This document shows positions 50,069 to 59,589 of a stretch of DNA of 64,000 nucleotides, one piece after another. A program made the position numbers and the translations under genes. The stretch comes from Amycolatopsis sp. CA-230715. GTDB taxonomy: Bacteria; Actinomycetota; Actinomycetes; Mycobacteriales; Pseudonocardiaceae. The DNA lies in NCBI RefSeq assembly GCF_018736145.1, contig NZ_CP059997.1, positions 4,649,501-4,713,500 of the forward strand. The letters are read 5' to 3'. The notes below the pieces were generated by a model. It ran no database searches. It saw only the letters and a list, made by a program, of their open reading frames with translations, and was not told the DNA's origin. The stretch's first letter is position 1. Every line of letters starts with the position of its first letter.

Positions 50069-51832
50069 ATGAGCACCCACGTAGCCACACCCACCGCCAC
50101 ACCCACCGCCGTGTTTCCCGCCGCCCCCGCGTGGCTGACCCTGTCCGCCGCATTCGGTGACGAGGTCCCCGCGATCGCTGATCGCGACGACCTCGTGATC
50201 ACTGTCGCCCCCGGGGCGGGGCACGGTGCCCCCGCGTGTTTCTTCCCCGACTTCGCCACGATCGAAGTCGATGGGTCCCATATGGATAAAGGAGTCGACC
50301 CCGCCACCGTCGAACCACACCGGGTCGGGGACCGCAAGCGGTACCGCACCGCATGGGGACTACTGACCCACGAATGCGGCCACGCCAAACATTCGGTGTG
50401 GCGCGTGCCCGACGACGCGCCCCCGGGCGCGGTCGCGGCGGCGGACCTACTGGAAGAGACCCGCATGGAAGCCGCGCAAGTGCGCCGCCGCCCGGGCGAC
50501 CGGTACTGGCTGCGCGCCAGTGCCGCCAACCTCATCCTCGCCGACACCAAAGCCAACGACCCCGTCGCCGCACCGCAAATGACCCCGCAAGACGCTGCCC
50601 GCAGTGCCGCGCTGCTGCTGGCGCGCGTGGACGAGGGCATCCTCAACCGCCGCGAGGTCATCCGCGTCGAGCGCGTCGTGCGCGACGTTCTCGGCACCGA
50701 CACCCTCGCGAAACTCCGCACAATCTGGCGCGCCGCGCACCGCACCGCCGACGACAACGCCACACGCATGATCGAACTCGGACGCAAATGGTGCGAAACC
50801 ATCGGCACCGACCCCAACCAACCGGCCGACACCCCCGACCCCAACGCCACCAACAACGCGAACGGAAACGGGAACGGGGCACCGTCGCCGCTGGCGAGCG
50901 CGATCACCAGCGCCGCCGCCGCGATCGGTATCGGGGTCGCCACCGAACCCGCCCCCACCGACCCCGTCACGCAAGCGATGGACGCCCGCGCCGCCGACGA
51001 CAACGCACGCCAGCAGGCGCAACGCGACGCGAACAGGGTCTTCGGCGGCGTCGGTACCGGACGTGACCGCACCGCCCGTCATATCCAGGGCACTCGCATG
51101 CCGAGTACAACCGAACGCACCGCGGCGCGGCAGCTCGCCCGTGCCTTGACCACCGCCGGGAACCGTGACCGCACGGCCACCAAAACGCGCTCGACGGTGC
51201 CCCCGGGGCGGTTGCGGATGCGGGGCGCGATGACCGCCGACGCCCAACGGGCGGCGGGCGCGATGCCCACCGCCGAACCGTTCACGCGCACTACGCGCGC
51301 CACCGTGCCCGCCCCGCCGCTGCGGCTCGGCATCATCTGCGACGTCACTGCCTCGATGGCCGCGTTCACCGCCCCGGTGGCCTCGGCGGCATGGATCCTC
51401 GCTCACGCCGCCCGGCACACCGCCGTACCCGCCGACACCGCCACCGTGACCTTCGGCGCGGGCATCGTTACCCCGATCACACGTCCCGGTGTCACCCCGT
51501 CGAAGGTGACCGAATTCGGTACCCGTCAGGGTGGGCACGTCATCGACACCGCGATCAACGCCCTCGACGGTGCCCTCGATTTGTCCCGCCCGACCGCCGC
51601 GCGCCTGCTGGTCATCATCTCCGACGGAATGTTCGAGGCCACAACCCGGAATCCCGGGCAGAAGATGCTCGACCGGTTGCGCGCCAGCGGATGCGCGGTG
51701 TTGTGGCTAGCGCCCAACACATCGGCAATCGACCCGATGAACGGCGCCACCGTGCACACCCTGACCAACCCCACCACCACCGCCCGCGCCATTGGGCAGG
51801 CCGCCACCGCCGCCTTGCGCGCCACCCACTGA
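50069..51832 (+). CDS. VWA-domain protein with an N-terminal HExxH peptidase-like domain
   Basis: 587 residues. The N-terminal half carries LLTHECGHAKHSVW (HExxH, His 101-His 105) and a following LLEETRMEAAQ, whose Glu could be the third zinc ligand. The C-terminal third is a VWA domain: IICDVTASMAAF (MIDAS DxTxS), VPADTATVTFGAGI, ARLLVIISDGMFE. This two-part build is that of metallopeptidase-VWA partners of MoxR ATPases. The linker (residues ~250-400) is Asn/Ala/Thr-rich. It directly follows the ATPase gene and ends before a hairpin. The peptidase activity and the target are unknown. Confidence 0.8.
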   Translation: MSTHVATPTATPTAVFPAAPAWLTLSAAFGDEVPAIADRDDLVITVAPGAGHGAPACFFPDFATIEVDGSHMDKGVDPATVEPHRVGDRKRYRTAWGLLTHECGHAKHSVWRVPDDAPPGAVAAADLLEETRMEAAQVRRRPGDRYWLRASAANLILADTKANDPVAAPQMTPQDAARSAALLLARVDEGILNRREVIRVERVVRDVLGTDTLAKLRTIWRAAHRTADDNATRMIELGRKWCETIGTDPNQPADTPDPNATNNANGNGNGAPSPLASAITSAAAAIGIGVATEPAPTDPVTQAMDARAADDNARQQAQRDANRVFGGVGTGRDRTARHIQGTRMPSTTERTAARQLARALTTAGNRDRTATKTRSTVPPGRLRMRGAMTADAQRAAGAMPTAEPFTRTTRATVPAPPLRLGIICDVTASMAAFTAPVASAAWILAHAARHTAVPADTATVTFGAGIVTPITRPGVTPSKVTEFGTRQGGHVIDTAINALDGALDLSRPTAARLLVIISDGMFEATTRNPGQKMLDRLRASGCAVLWLAPNTSAIDPMNGATVHTLTNPTTTARAIGQAATAALRATH

Positions 51833-51846
51833 ACCATCCCACCGCC

Positions 51847-51871
51847 CGGGGGCGGAGTAACCGCGCCCCCG
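51847..51871. terminator. 8-bp GC hairpin after the VWA gene
   Basis: CGGGGGCG (51847-51854) pairs with CGCCCCCG (51864-51871) over nine bases, 15 bases after the stop and 42 before the next start. It could partly end the ATPase-VWA transcript. Confidence 0.55.
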
Positions 51872-51912
51872 AGTGACAAAACCCACGACCGCGACGGAAA
51901 GAGAGACCGACC

Positions 51913-52233
51913 ATGATCACCACACACACCACACCGCCCGGTTCCGCAGAGCCCATCGTCAACCAGTACGGCGACACGATCGCGGTGCTGCACTGGCAAG
52001 ACAACCTCGACGGCACCGACTACGCACCCATCGACGACGCCACGATCGTCCGCCGCCGCGACGGCACCGTCACCGTGGAATGCCAGGACACCACCACAGG
52101 AAAGGTGCGGCGCTACTCGATGCCGGACACGGTCAGCGCGTTCTACGCCCTCGGGCTGTCCGCGCACCGGTGCAACGGAACCTGTGCATGGAACGAACTC
52201 GCGAACATGCCGGGCCTCGCTGGTTGCGACTGA
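51913..52233 (+). CDS. Hypothetical protein, 106 residues
   Basis: From ATG 51913 with GGAAAGAGAGACCGACC upstream, a leader repeated before several genes here. VNQYGDTIAVLHWQDNLDGT, IVRRRDGTVTVECQDTTTGK, and the end AHRCNGTCAWNELANMPGLA contain a Cys pair. A small beta-rich domain; no family recognised. Confidence 0.5.
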   Translation: MITTHTTPPGSAEPIVNQYGDTIAVLHWQDNLDGTDYAPIDDATIVRRRDGTVTVECQDTTTGKVRRYSMPDTVSAFYALGLSAHRCNGTCAWNELANMPGLAGCD

Positions 52234-52341
52234 AACACGGCATACCGGCCCCGCATCGTTTGCGCACCCCCCACCACGCCATGGCTCGACTCGACAGCGA
52301 GCCCAAAAACTTCGCCGCCACAATGGAAGGAAGCGCCGACC

Positions 52342-52803
52342 ATGACCACCACACCCACCACGCTATCCGACCCGACCGTGCCACCGGAGGCGACGCTCCT
52401 CGTGCCCGCACCGCCGGAAACGGTGCCATCGCGCAACCCCGAGGGCACCTGGGCGCTCGTGATCACGACCGTCCGGCTCGCCCTCGCTGACCACGACTAC
52501 CCGACCGATCCCGCCCGCACCGACACCGCCGAAGTGTTCGCCGGGGTGTGGCTGCCCGCGCCGCCGCCCGCCCACGCGCACCGCGGCGACGTCGCGGTGC
52601 GGCTGGCCCCAGCAAGCAAACCCGCCCCCAACCTTGATCTCGCGGCCCTCGGCCGCGTCCTCGAACTCCCGCACCAAACGCCCACCGGGTGCCCGTGCCG
52701 GGATCCGGATCCGACGTTGGACACCAGCCCGGGTGCCCGCTCCACGAGGACTCCTGACCGCGCCCAACACGCGCCACCGCAAGGAAAGGAAGCGTCGACA
52801 TGA
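52342..52803 (+). CDS. Hypothetical protein sharing a domain with the RAMA proteins
   Basis: 153 residues from ATG 52342. Residues ~18-110 (ATLLVPAPPETVPSRNPEGT, WALVITTVRLALADHDYPTD, HRGDVAVRLAPASKPAPN) align by eye with the N-terminal part of the proteins at 59676 and 60696 (WGLVVVAVDF, DGDVVVRLSPPQEP). So an unnamed ~90-residue domain occurs three times in this block, here without a RAMA domain. The tail is Pro/Arg-rich. Stop overlaps the next start (ATGA). Confidence 0.5.
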   Translation: MTTTPTTLSDPTVPPEATLLVPAPPETVPSRNPEGTWALVITTVRLALADHDYPTDPARTDTAEVFAGVWLPAPPPAHAHRGDVAVRLAPASKPAPNLDLAALGRVLELPHQTPTGCPCRDPDPTLDTSPGARSTRTPDRAQHAPPQGKEAST

Positions 52804-53300
52804 CCACACGGACCGACTTCTATCTCGGCTCGGGTCCGACGGCCCAATGGATTGGCAGCCTGCTGTTCGGCTGCCATCCCGACAACCTGCTCAAGCACGA
52901 ACACGGCCGTGCCGCTTTGACGGCGAGGCTGCTGTCGGCCTACTGCGAGGCTGTCGACGACCTGTTGATGATGTGGACCGTGGGTGGTTTCGGTGCTGCC
53001 CACGCGCCCCGTCACGGGTGGCCGTGGGACTGGGAAACCAGCCACGCCAACGACTGGATCATCACCTACCTGACCGGGCCGGAGGGCGGTGTGCACATGA
53101 CGGCGGGTGGCGGCGACCGGTGGCACCGGCTCGATCCTGACGACCCCCGTCCGCCGTTGCGGTGCGGACCACCGGATTTCGCGACGTGGCTGCGCGATCC
53201 CGGTGCGGCGCCAGCGGTCCCGCTCCCGGTGTACCGCCTGCCCGACGCGCCCTCCCTGGGCTGGATCGACTACTCGCGGCTGCTCTGGCGCCACCCATGA
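52800..53300 (+). CDS. FYLGRG-family protein 1 (unnamed family)
   Basis: 166 residues. N-terminal motif RTDFYLGSGPTAQWIGSLLF, mid-region GWPWDWETSHANDWIITYLT, and a following GGGDRWHRLDPDDPRPP. The same three blocks occur in the proteins at 53603 and, partly, at 54088 and 55205, so this is a local paralogous family. No enzyme motif is visible; Trp- and His-rich loops suggest binding. Overlaps the preceding gene by four bases. Confidence 0.6.
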   Translation: MTTRTDFYLGSGPTAQWIGSLLFGCHPDNLLKHEHGRAALTARLLSAYCEAVDDLLMMWTVGGFGAAHAPRHGWPWDWETSHANDWIITYLTGPEGGVHMTAGGGDRWHRLDPDDPRPPLRCGPPDFATWLRDPGAAPAVPLPVYRLPDAPSLGWIDYSRLLWRHP

Positions 53301-53369
53301 CCCGGGCCGAAGAGCCCCGGACAGGAGAAGACCCCATTCCGTCACCGCACCGTGAGGGGAGAGAAACCC

Positions 53370-53588
53370 ATGTACGACAGGAGGAAACGGGTCGCGTGGA
53401 CTGTGCTGGCCGTGATGCTGCCGGGACCGTGGACCCCGGTGATCGTGCTGGCCTACATCCTCGGCCATGCCGCCGAGTGCGACCAGGACACCACGCGCCA
53501 GGACGATTCCCCGCCGTACCCGCCGTCCGATCCCTACGCCTGTGGCCCGGCACCGCCGAGCCGGAATCCCTACGCATCAACACGATAA
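53370..53588 (+). CDS. Small single-span membrane protein, 72 residues
   Basis: From ATG 53370 (GGGGAG site): MYDRRKRVAWTVLAVMLPGP, WTPVIVLAYILGHAAECDQD, then a Pro/Ser/Tyr-rich tail. One membrane helix with an N-terminal positive end, so the tail is probably outside. Lies between FYLGRG paralogues 1 and 2, and could be their membrane partner. Confidence 0.55.
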   Translation: MYDRRKRVAWTVLAVMLPGPWTPVIVLAYILGHAAECDQDTTRQDDSPPYPPSDPYACGPAPPSRNPYASTR

Positions 53589-53602
53589 GGAGGCCGCAGA
53601 TC

Positions 53603-54091
53603 ATGTCGAGTAACACCGATTTCTACCTCGGGCGTGGCGAACACGCCGACTGGATCGGATCCCTGCGCGGAGAGTCCTATCCGGACAACTTTCTCGCCGT
53701 CCCGCCGTTACGGCTCGCGCTGACCGCGACCGGCGAGGACACCTTCCGCGCGGCGGTCGCCGACACCCTCGTCGTTTGGGAGGACGAACGCCTTGGCCAG
53801 GGCTATCGGCCCGAACTCGGCTGGCCGTGGCCGTGGTACAGCAGCCACAACAGCAGCTGGATCATCACCTTCGATTCCGAGGCCGAGGCGGTGTTCGTCA
53901 CCGTGGGCGGCGGAGTCCGCTGGCACCGCATCGACCCGCACGACCCGCGATTCCCCGAAGGCGACGATCCGCTCGGCCCGCCCGACATCCACGCGTGGCT
54001 GCGTGATCCCGCCGCGCCGCCGTCGGTGCCGATGCCGCTGATGCGCGAGAAACCCGCCGACATGCCCACCTTCGGCGGTGACCTCCGATGA
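53603..54091 (+). CDS. FYLGRG-family protein 2
   Basis: 162 residues from ATG 53603 with AAGGAGG nine bases upstream. NTDFYLGRGEHADWIGSLRG, YRPELGWPWPWYSSHNSSWI, ITFDSEAEAVFVTVGGGVRW and HRIDPHDPRFP align with paralogue 1 over nearly the whole length. No signal peptide. Overlaps paralogue 3 (ATGA). Confidence 0.6.
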   Translation: MSSNTDFYLGRGEHADWIGSLRGESYPDNFLAVPPLRLALTATGEDTFRAAVADTLVVWEDERLGQGYRPELGWPWPWYSSHNSSWIITFDSEAEAVFVTVGGGVRWHRIDPHDPRFPEGDDPLGPPDIHAWLRDPAAPPSVPMPLMREKPADMPTFGGDLR

Positions 54092-54906
54092 GCCTCTCGA
54101 CGACGCACGACTTCTACCTCGGGCGCGGCCTGACTGCGGAATGGCTCGGATCGGTCTATCTCGATAGCTGTGCCTGCGACAGCCTCGACGAGATCGAACG
54201 GGCCCGCACTGCGGACGGGTTTCGCATCCTCGTCGACTTCTTCTTGCACGCCGCCGAGATCGATGAGGCCGGCGAGGTCACTCGTCCAGGGTTCCTCGGG
54301 TGGCCGTGGCCCTGGCCCACCAGTCACGGCACCGACTACGTCCACGCCTTCGACGCAGGTGTGGTGTGGACCGCGCTGCGCGGGGACCGGTGGTCGGTGC
54401 GCGCGGGCGAGTACGTTGCGCCGGGACCGGAAGAGATTCCGCTGGTGTTCCTGGAGAGGCGCGACACGTGCGGTTACACCGGGATCGACGCCGCCGACAC
54501 CACCGCCCGCCGCTACGGCCCGCTGCTCGGCGATACGCATCGCCACGACCTGCACCAGCTCGGGCTGCGGATCCTGACCGACCTCACCGCGCCACGGGGG
54601 CCTGGTACTCCTCACGCGCTCGACACGGTACGGGCCCAGCTGTCACCGCACCTGCGCTACGCGATCGCCGCCGATGAGTCGGCGGTGGAGCTGGAGTTCG
54701 AGGTGTTCGGCTACCGCGACGGGGACCCCGCCGCCGAGGCCACCGCGCACGCCCTCTCGATGCTGCCCGCCCTCTACGGCTGGACCGACCCAGCAGGCGG
54801 GCCGCCGCGCTTCGGCGTGCGCGTGCTCGTCGCCGACGACGAACGCCACACCACCCACCCCGTGCTGGTCGACCACCGCGCCCGCGCCGTGCTCACCGCC
54901 CACTGA
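54088..54906 (+). CDS. FYLGRG-family protein 3 with extra C-terminal domain
   Basis: 272 residues. Starts HDFYLGRGLTAEWLGSVYLD, keeps GWPWPWPTSHGTDYVHAF and VVWTALRGDRWSVRAGEYV, then adds ~150 residues (DTCGYTGIDAADTTARRYGP, AADESAVELEFEVFGYRDGD, GVRVLVADDERHTTHPVLVD). The added part is alpha/beta and unrecognised. Co-translated with paralogue 2. Confidence 0.6.
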   Translation: MSLSTTHDFYLGRGLTAEWLGSVYLDSCACDSLDEIERARTADGFRILVDFFLHAAEIDEAGEVTRPGFLGWPWPWPTSHGTDYVHAFDAGVVWTALRGDRWSVRAGEYVAPGPEEIPLVFLERRDTCGYTGIDAADTTARRYGPLLGDTHRHDLHQLGLRILTDLTAPRGPGTPHALDTVRAQLSPHLRYAIAADESAVELEFEVFGYRDGDPAAEATAHALSMLPALYGWTDPAGGPPRFGVRVLVADDERHTTHPVLVDHRARAVLTAH

Positions 54907-54943
54907 CCAACTCCATACCCCACAACCAAAAGGGAAGAACACC

Positions 54944-55116
54944 ATGCCACCGAACACACCCTCCGTCGACGACGCGGTGCCTCGGAAACGGGTAACAGGC
55001 GGCTTCATGCCGATGCACACGAAGTCGAGCTCATCGGCACCGCCGCGCCCGAGGTGGTTCAGCGGTGGCAAGACGAGGCTGACAAGGCTGAGGTGAAAGG
55101 CAATCGAAAGAACTAA
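54944..55116 (+). pseudogene. Small gene, probably frameshifted
   Basis: ATG 54944 with AAAAGGGAAG upstream begins MPPNTPSVDDAVPRKRVTGG. About 60 bases later another frame gives a far more protein-like end: DAHEVELIGTAAPEVVQRWQ, DEADKAEVKGNRKN, stop at 55116. Either one frameshift has split a ~57-residue gene, or the first frame (stop 55096) is used. Confidence 0.35.
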
Positions 55117-55204
55117 ACCATTGTTGGCTGATGACGGGCGTACACCGCCCATGCCCCGGTGATCATTGCAAGTGTCCATAGTGGACTGTTGGAAGGAGCT
55201 GGCG

Positions 55205-55945
55205 ATGACTAGCTACGCCGCGTTCTACGTCGGTCGAGGTGAGGATGCCGAGTGGCTCGGCACGGTAGGAGGAGACGATATCCCCGGTCTCCTCGCCGTG
55301 GCCCCGAGGATAGTGCCACGGCCTCTCGATGCGAGCAGCGAGGGGAGCTATCGCGCCGCCGTGACGGCGTTGCTGCGGGAGTGGAACCGATCGGTCGACC
55401 ACGCCTATGCGCCCGATCCGGGGGACCCGAACGATTACAGCGAGCTGGCCGACCTCGCCTACGCCTTCGACCGTGGCAAGGTCTGGGTGCGCGCTACCCG
55501 CACCGGAGCGTGGAAACCCGCGCGGGCGCCCTCACCTGGAACGTACATCAGGTTGCCCGTGAAGGTCGGCGCGGTGCTGCCGGGGGGCCTGCGCGTCGAC
55601 GCCGTCGAACTGGCTGACCGGGGCAGGACCGAACAGTGCCTGGACTGCGGACGCCTCCTCGGGCGCGAAACGGTGCTGCGCGTGTCCGAGGTCGGCGCGC
55701 CGGACGAGCGCGACGTCCTGCATCCCCGTTGTGCCGAACGGCGACGCGAGATTCCGCTCGGATTCATTCCGCCTTGCGCTCATGACGCGGCGGTCTCCCG
55801 GCTGGGCGAGGTCGTGAACGAACTGAGCGAGCTGAACCGTCCCGGATCCGAGTTCGAGCAACTCCTTGACGAGTTGGACAGCGCCTTCGGCGCGCTCCAT
55901 CGCCTTGTCAAGAGCGACGCCGCCGGTGATGACACGACGGCGTAA
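55205..55945 (+). CDS. FYLGRG-family protein 4
   Basis: 246 residues from ATG 55205 (GGAAGGAG site). YAAFYVGRGEDAEWLGTVGG matches the family N-terminus and YAFDRGKVWVRATRTGAWKP the middle block; the rest diverges: a Cys pair in TEQCLDCGRLLGRETVLRVS, a third Cys in HPRCAERRRE (a possible zinc ribbon) and a helical tail. The palindrome GTCCATAGTGGAC (55174-55186) sits just upstream. Confidence 0.6.
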   Translation: MTSYAAFYVGRGEDAEWLGTVGGDDIPGLLAVAPRIVPRPLDASSEGSYRAAVTALLREWNRSVDHAYAPDPGDPNDYSELADLAYAFDRGKVWVRATRTGAWKPARAPSPGTYIRLPVKVGAVLPGGLRVDAVELADRGRTEQCLDCGRLLGRETVLRVSEVGAPDERDVLHPRCAERRREIPLGFIPPCAHDAAVSRLGEVVNELSELNRPGSEFEQLLDELDSAFGALHRLVKSDAAGDDTTA

Positions 55946-56002
55946 CCCGAGAGTCCGTATGTCCACGTTGGACTCCGACACCACCACCGAAGGAGAAACG
56001 CG

Positions 56003-56848
56003 ATGACCACGCTCACCACCACCACCGACTCGTCCGCGGGCACCGACCTCGCGGCCGGGGAGTACTGGGTCGAGTTCGTGCCCGCCGTCCGCGCCGAGCC
56101 GCATCAGGTCAGCTTCCCGGCGGTCGTCGAACCCCGCCGCCGCGATGGGCTGTGGGTCCGGCCCCGGCTGCGCCGGGAGGTCGCCGAGGCCGTGTGCGAG
56201 TGGCTCAACCTGGTCTACCCGGCCGCCCCGGACTGGTACCCGCTGGCCCGCTTCGAAGACGACGACGTGCTGGTGGTGCTCACCGGGGAGGCCGCCCACC
56301 AGCGTCACGAGATCGCCCTCGGCGAGGACGGCCGCTACCCGCTCGGCGAGCTGGGCCGCTGGTTCCTGTCCAGCCCGACCCGCACCCGCGACCGCGTCCA
56401 CCGCCAGGTCGAAGTACTGCGCGACGACGAGCGGCACCATCCGCGTCCCGGGGAAACAGTGGTCACCTGCGATCCCGCCAACTTGCCCGTGAGCGGGTTT
56501 CCCGCCCGCATCGACACCCGCCCGGGGCGCCCGTGGGTCCCGGTGTTCCGGCCGGAGATCGCCGAGGCCGTCGCGGTGTGGTGCGCGGCGAACCACGACA
56601 CGTTCCCGGACGAGCACCCTCAGGTGTACTTCGACGGCGATACCCTGGTCCACGTCCACCAGCACTGGCGCTCCCTCGACGGCTACCTGCCCTGGCGCAT
56701 CCACCCCGACCCGGACGGGAACTACCGGATCGACCGGGACGAGGAGTGGGCCTTCCAGGCGGTCTCGGAGAAATCCGAGGGCGCGGTACACCCGGCCGCG
56801 ACAACGCCCGAGGGTGGGCGCCGGGCCCGGTCGGGGAGTTCGGCGTGA
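56003..56848 (+). CDS. Hypothetical protein with two internal repeats
   Basis: 281 residues from ATG 56003 (GGAG site). Two similar halves: WVRPRLRREVAEAVCEWLNL ... YPLARFEDDDVLVVLTG and WVPVFRPEIAEAVAVWCAAN ... HPQVYFDGDTLVHVHQH. Each ends with a D-G-x-Y/N-R/P stretch (DGRYPLGELG, DGNYRIDRDE). An internal duplication of a ~100-residue domain is likely. No motif recognised. Overlaps the next gene (GTGA). Confidence 0.5.
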   Translation: MTTLTTTTDSSAGTDLAAGEYWVEFVPAVRAEPHQVSFPAVVEPRRRDGLWVRPRLRREVAEAVCEWLNLVYPAAPDWYPLARFEDDDVLVVLTGEAAHQRHEIALGEDGRYPLGELGRWFLSSPTRTRDRVHRQVEVLRDDERHHPRPGETVVTCDPANLPVSGFPARIDTRPGRPWVPVFRPEIAEAVAVWCAANHDTFPDEHPQVYFDGDTLVHVHQHWRSLDGYLPWRIHPDPDGNYRIDRDEEWAFQAVSEKSEGAVHPAATTPEGGRRARSGSSA

Positions 56849-57540
56849 TCGCGCCCCGGCTGGTCGACGAGCGGGTCGCCACCAACGGCGAGCACCACCT
56901 GCTCGAACGCACCCTCCACAACGGCCCTGGCACACTGCGGGTCCGGGTCGCGCGGGACCTGCACTCGGCGGCCCGCTCCCGCGCGGTCACCGAACTCCTC
57001 ACCACCAGCACCGGCTGGACCACACTGGCCGAGCTGCCCGCCCGAGACTGGTACGAGGCCACCTCCGGCTGCACCGTGGCTACCACAGCCCGCGTCCTGG
57101 GCGGCGTCGCGGACACCGCGCTGGAGGCGGCGTTGCGTGATCACCCCCTGGGCATCGTGGTCGGTGAGCGCTACGCCGACACCGCCGAGCTCGAGCTCCC
57201 GCAGCTGGCGGTCTGGCTGACCGCCGAGGTCACCAGCTTCCTGCGCGCCCACCCGGATCCGGTGTGGCGGGCCGTGCGGTGCGCCACCGTCGCCCGGCCC
57301 GCGTCGCGGAAAATCCAGCTGAACCTCTACGGCCTCAGCGAGCGGAGCGAACAGTGGGAATCCACCCGTGAAGACCAGCGGGTGCTCGCCGACATCTGGA
57401 TATTGATCGATCACCACAACTGGCACGGCGGCGACGAACGCCACCGCTTCATTCTGGTCATCCACGTGGTCACCGCGCACTCAGCTCCGACCCTGCTCGC
57501 CTGCGGCGAACGCCCGGGCACGATCACCACCGAGTCCTGA
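56845..57540 (+). CDS. Hypothetical protein, 231 residues
   Basis: From GTG 56845, coupled to the preceding gene by a four-base overlap. APRLVDERVATNGEHHLLER, VTELLTTSTGWTTLAELPAR, GIVVGERYADTAELELPQLA, DIWILIDHHNWHGGDERHRF. The mixed alpha/beta content and the D-H-H-N stretch are notable, but no family can be assigned. Same direction as the whole block. Confidence 0.5.
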   Translation: MIAPRLVDERVATNGEHHLLERTLHNGPGTLRVRVARDLHSAARSRAVTELLTTSTGWTTLAELPARDWYEATSGCTVATTARVLGGVADTALEAALRDHPLGIVVGERYADTAELELPQLAVWLTAEVTSFLRAHPDPVWRAVRCATVARPASRKIQLNLYGLSERSEQWESTREDQRVLADIWILIDHHNWHGGDERHRFILVIHVVTAHSAPTLLACGERPGTITTES

Positions 57541-57596
57541 GACCCTGGCGCCCCTGACCGCCGTGGTCTCGCAGCGAGAAGGGAACGTACTCACCA

Positions 57597-57990
57597 TGCC
57601 GACCGCCGGTTCACCCTTCGCGCTCCGCGGCGCACCCGCTGTTCGACGTCGCGACCCGCGCGCTCACCGACCCCGCCGCGCTCACCGTGGTCGTGGATCA
57701 GCGGGCCGTCCTCGACCACGTCCACTGGCTCCTCGCCGACGACCGAGGTCCGGCGGCCGTCGTGGTCACTGGCGCCGCGGGCTCGGGCAAGAGTGCCCTC
57801 ACGCTGAGCCTGCTCGGCCAGGCGCCTGCGCGCCGGCTACCGGGCTCGGCACGCGCACCCGCGGCCGACCTCGACGTGTGGGTGCGCCGCACCTACGGCG
57901 TCCTGCTCACCCGCGCACGAGCGGGCACCCGTGTTCTATTCCACCGACCCCGAAACCCGCGCCCTGCCGCACCGCGTCATCGACACGTAG
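57597..57990 (+). pseudogene. Decayed P-loop NTPase gene (at least two frameshifts)
   Basis: ATG 57597 opens one frame (MPTAGSPFALRG), a second carries HPLFDVATRALTDPAALTVV and the P-loop VVVTGAAGSGKSALTLSLLG, and a third ends APVFYSTDPETRALPHRVID then TAG at 57988-57990. Each stretch reads naturally only in its own frame, so the gene has at least two indels. The P-loop pattern suits a STAND/AAA-type NTPase N-terminus. Confidence 0.5.
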
Positions 57991-58014
57991 CCGACAAGCC
58001 CGGAAGGCACGACA

Positions 58015-58052
58015 CCACCGTGCCCCGGCCATCGGTGGCCGGGGCACGGTGG
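58015..58052. terminator. Strong 17-bp bidirectional terminator
   Basis: CCACCGTGCCCCGGCCA (58015-58031) pairs perfectly with 58036-58052; the loop is the stable tetraloop TCGG. It lies between the rightward block and the leftward genes at 58089-59383. Confidence 0.85.
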
Positions 58053-58088
58053 AATCGGCAAGGACAGGTGGTCCACCGGTGCTAGTGA

Positions 58089-58289
58089 TCAGTCGCGGAT
58101 ACTGCGGCGCCAGTTGATGTTTTCGCGACGGCGAATAAGCCTGCGCCGAATTCGTCCTCCAGTTTTGCCGCCGCGGGCACGGCCATAACCGCGTTTGAAT
58201 CCGTAGGCGCGATAAAATCCGTCGTCGAGGTGGTCGCTATCCACTTTCAGCGCTCCACGGTTGCGGCGACAGGCGCTCATTCCTGGCAT
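58089..58289 (-). CDS. Small Arg/Gly-rich basic protein, 66 residues
   Basis: ATG 58289 has CAGGAG ten bases upstream. MPGMSACRRNRGALKVDSDH, DDGFYRAYGFKRGYGRARGG, RIRRRLIRRRENINWRRSIR: very basic, with RG and RR clusters that would bind nucleic acid. Downstream of the GD-repeat gene on the same strand but separated by a hairpin. Confidence 0.5.
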   Translation of the reverse strand: MPGMSACRRNRGALKVDSDHLDDGFYRAYGFKRGYGRARGGKTGGRIRRRLIRRRENINWRRSIRD

Positions 58290-58326
58290 GGGCCTTGCTC
58301 CTGAACTGGCAACGGGGAAACCTCCC

Positions 58327-58368
58327 GCGCAGGGTCGTCTCCTGGAAGTGTGGCGAGCGACCCTGCGC
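58327..58368. terminator. Terminator of the GD-repeat gene
   Basis: GCGCAGGGTCG (58327-58337) pairs with CGACCCTGCGC (58358-58368) over a 20-nt loop, 26 bases downstream of the leftward gene's stop at 58394. Confidence 0.65.
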
Positions 58369-58393
58369 GCGGTAGATGGTTGGAGCCGGTGGG

Positions 58394-59383
<990 letters not shown>

Positions 59384-59471
59384 GACGAACTCCCTGTGTG
59401 TGGTGCGGAATGGGATGGTCATGCCCCGGCCGGGGCGTTGGCCCGCCGGTGCGCATCCGGTTGTTCGGGCT

Positions 59472-59535
59472 ACATGTCTATGGACGCTTCGTCGTCGCCT
59501 CCATGTCAAGCGATCCGTCAAACAAGACATGTGTC
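59472..59535. promoter_or_regulatory. Cluster of (A)CATGTC half-sites in the divergent region
   Basis: ACATGTC (59472-59478), CCATGTC (59501-59507) and the dyad GACATGTGTC (59526-59535) lie within 64 bases upstream of the GD-repeat gene. They are candidate operators, perhaps for the HTH protein itself. Confidence 0.4.
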
Positions 59536-59589
59536 TCGTGTGGACAGCCCGCCGCGTCTAAGCGAAACAGGTGAAAACCCATATGTGGC

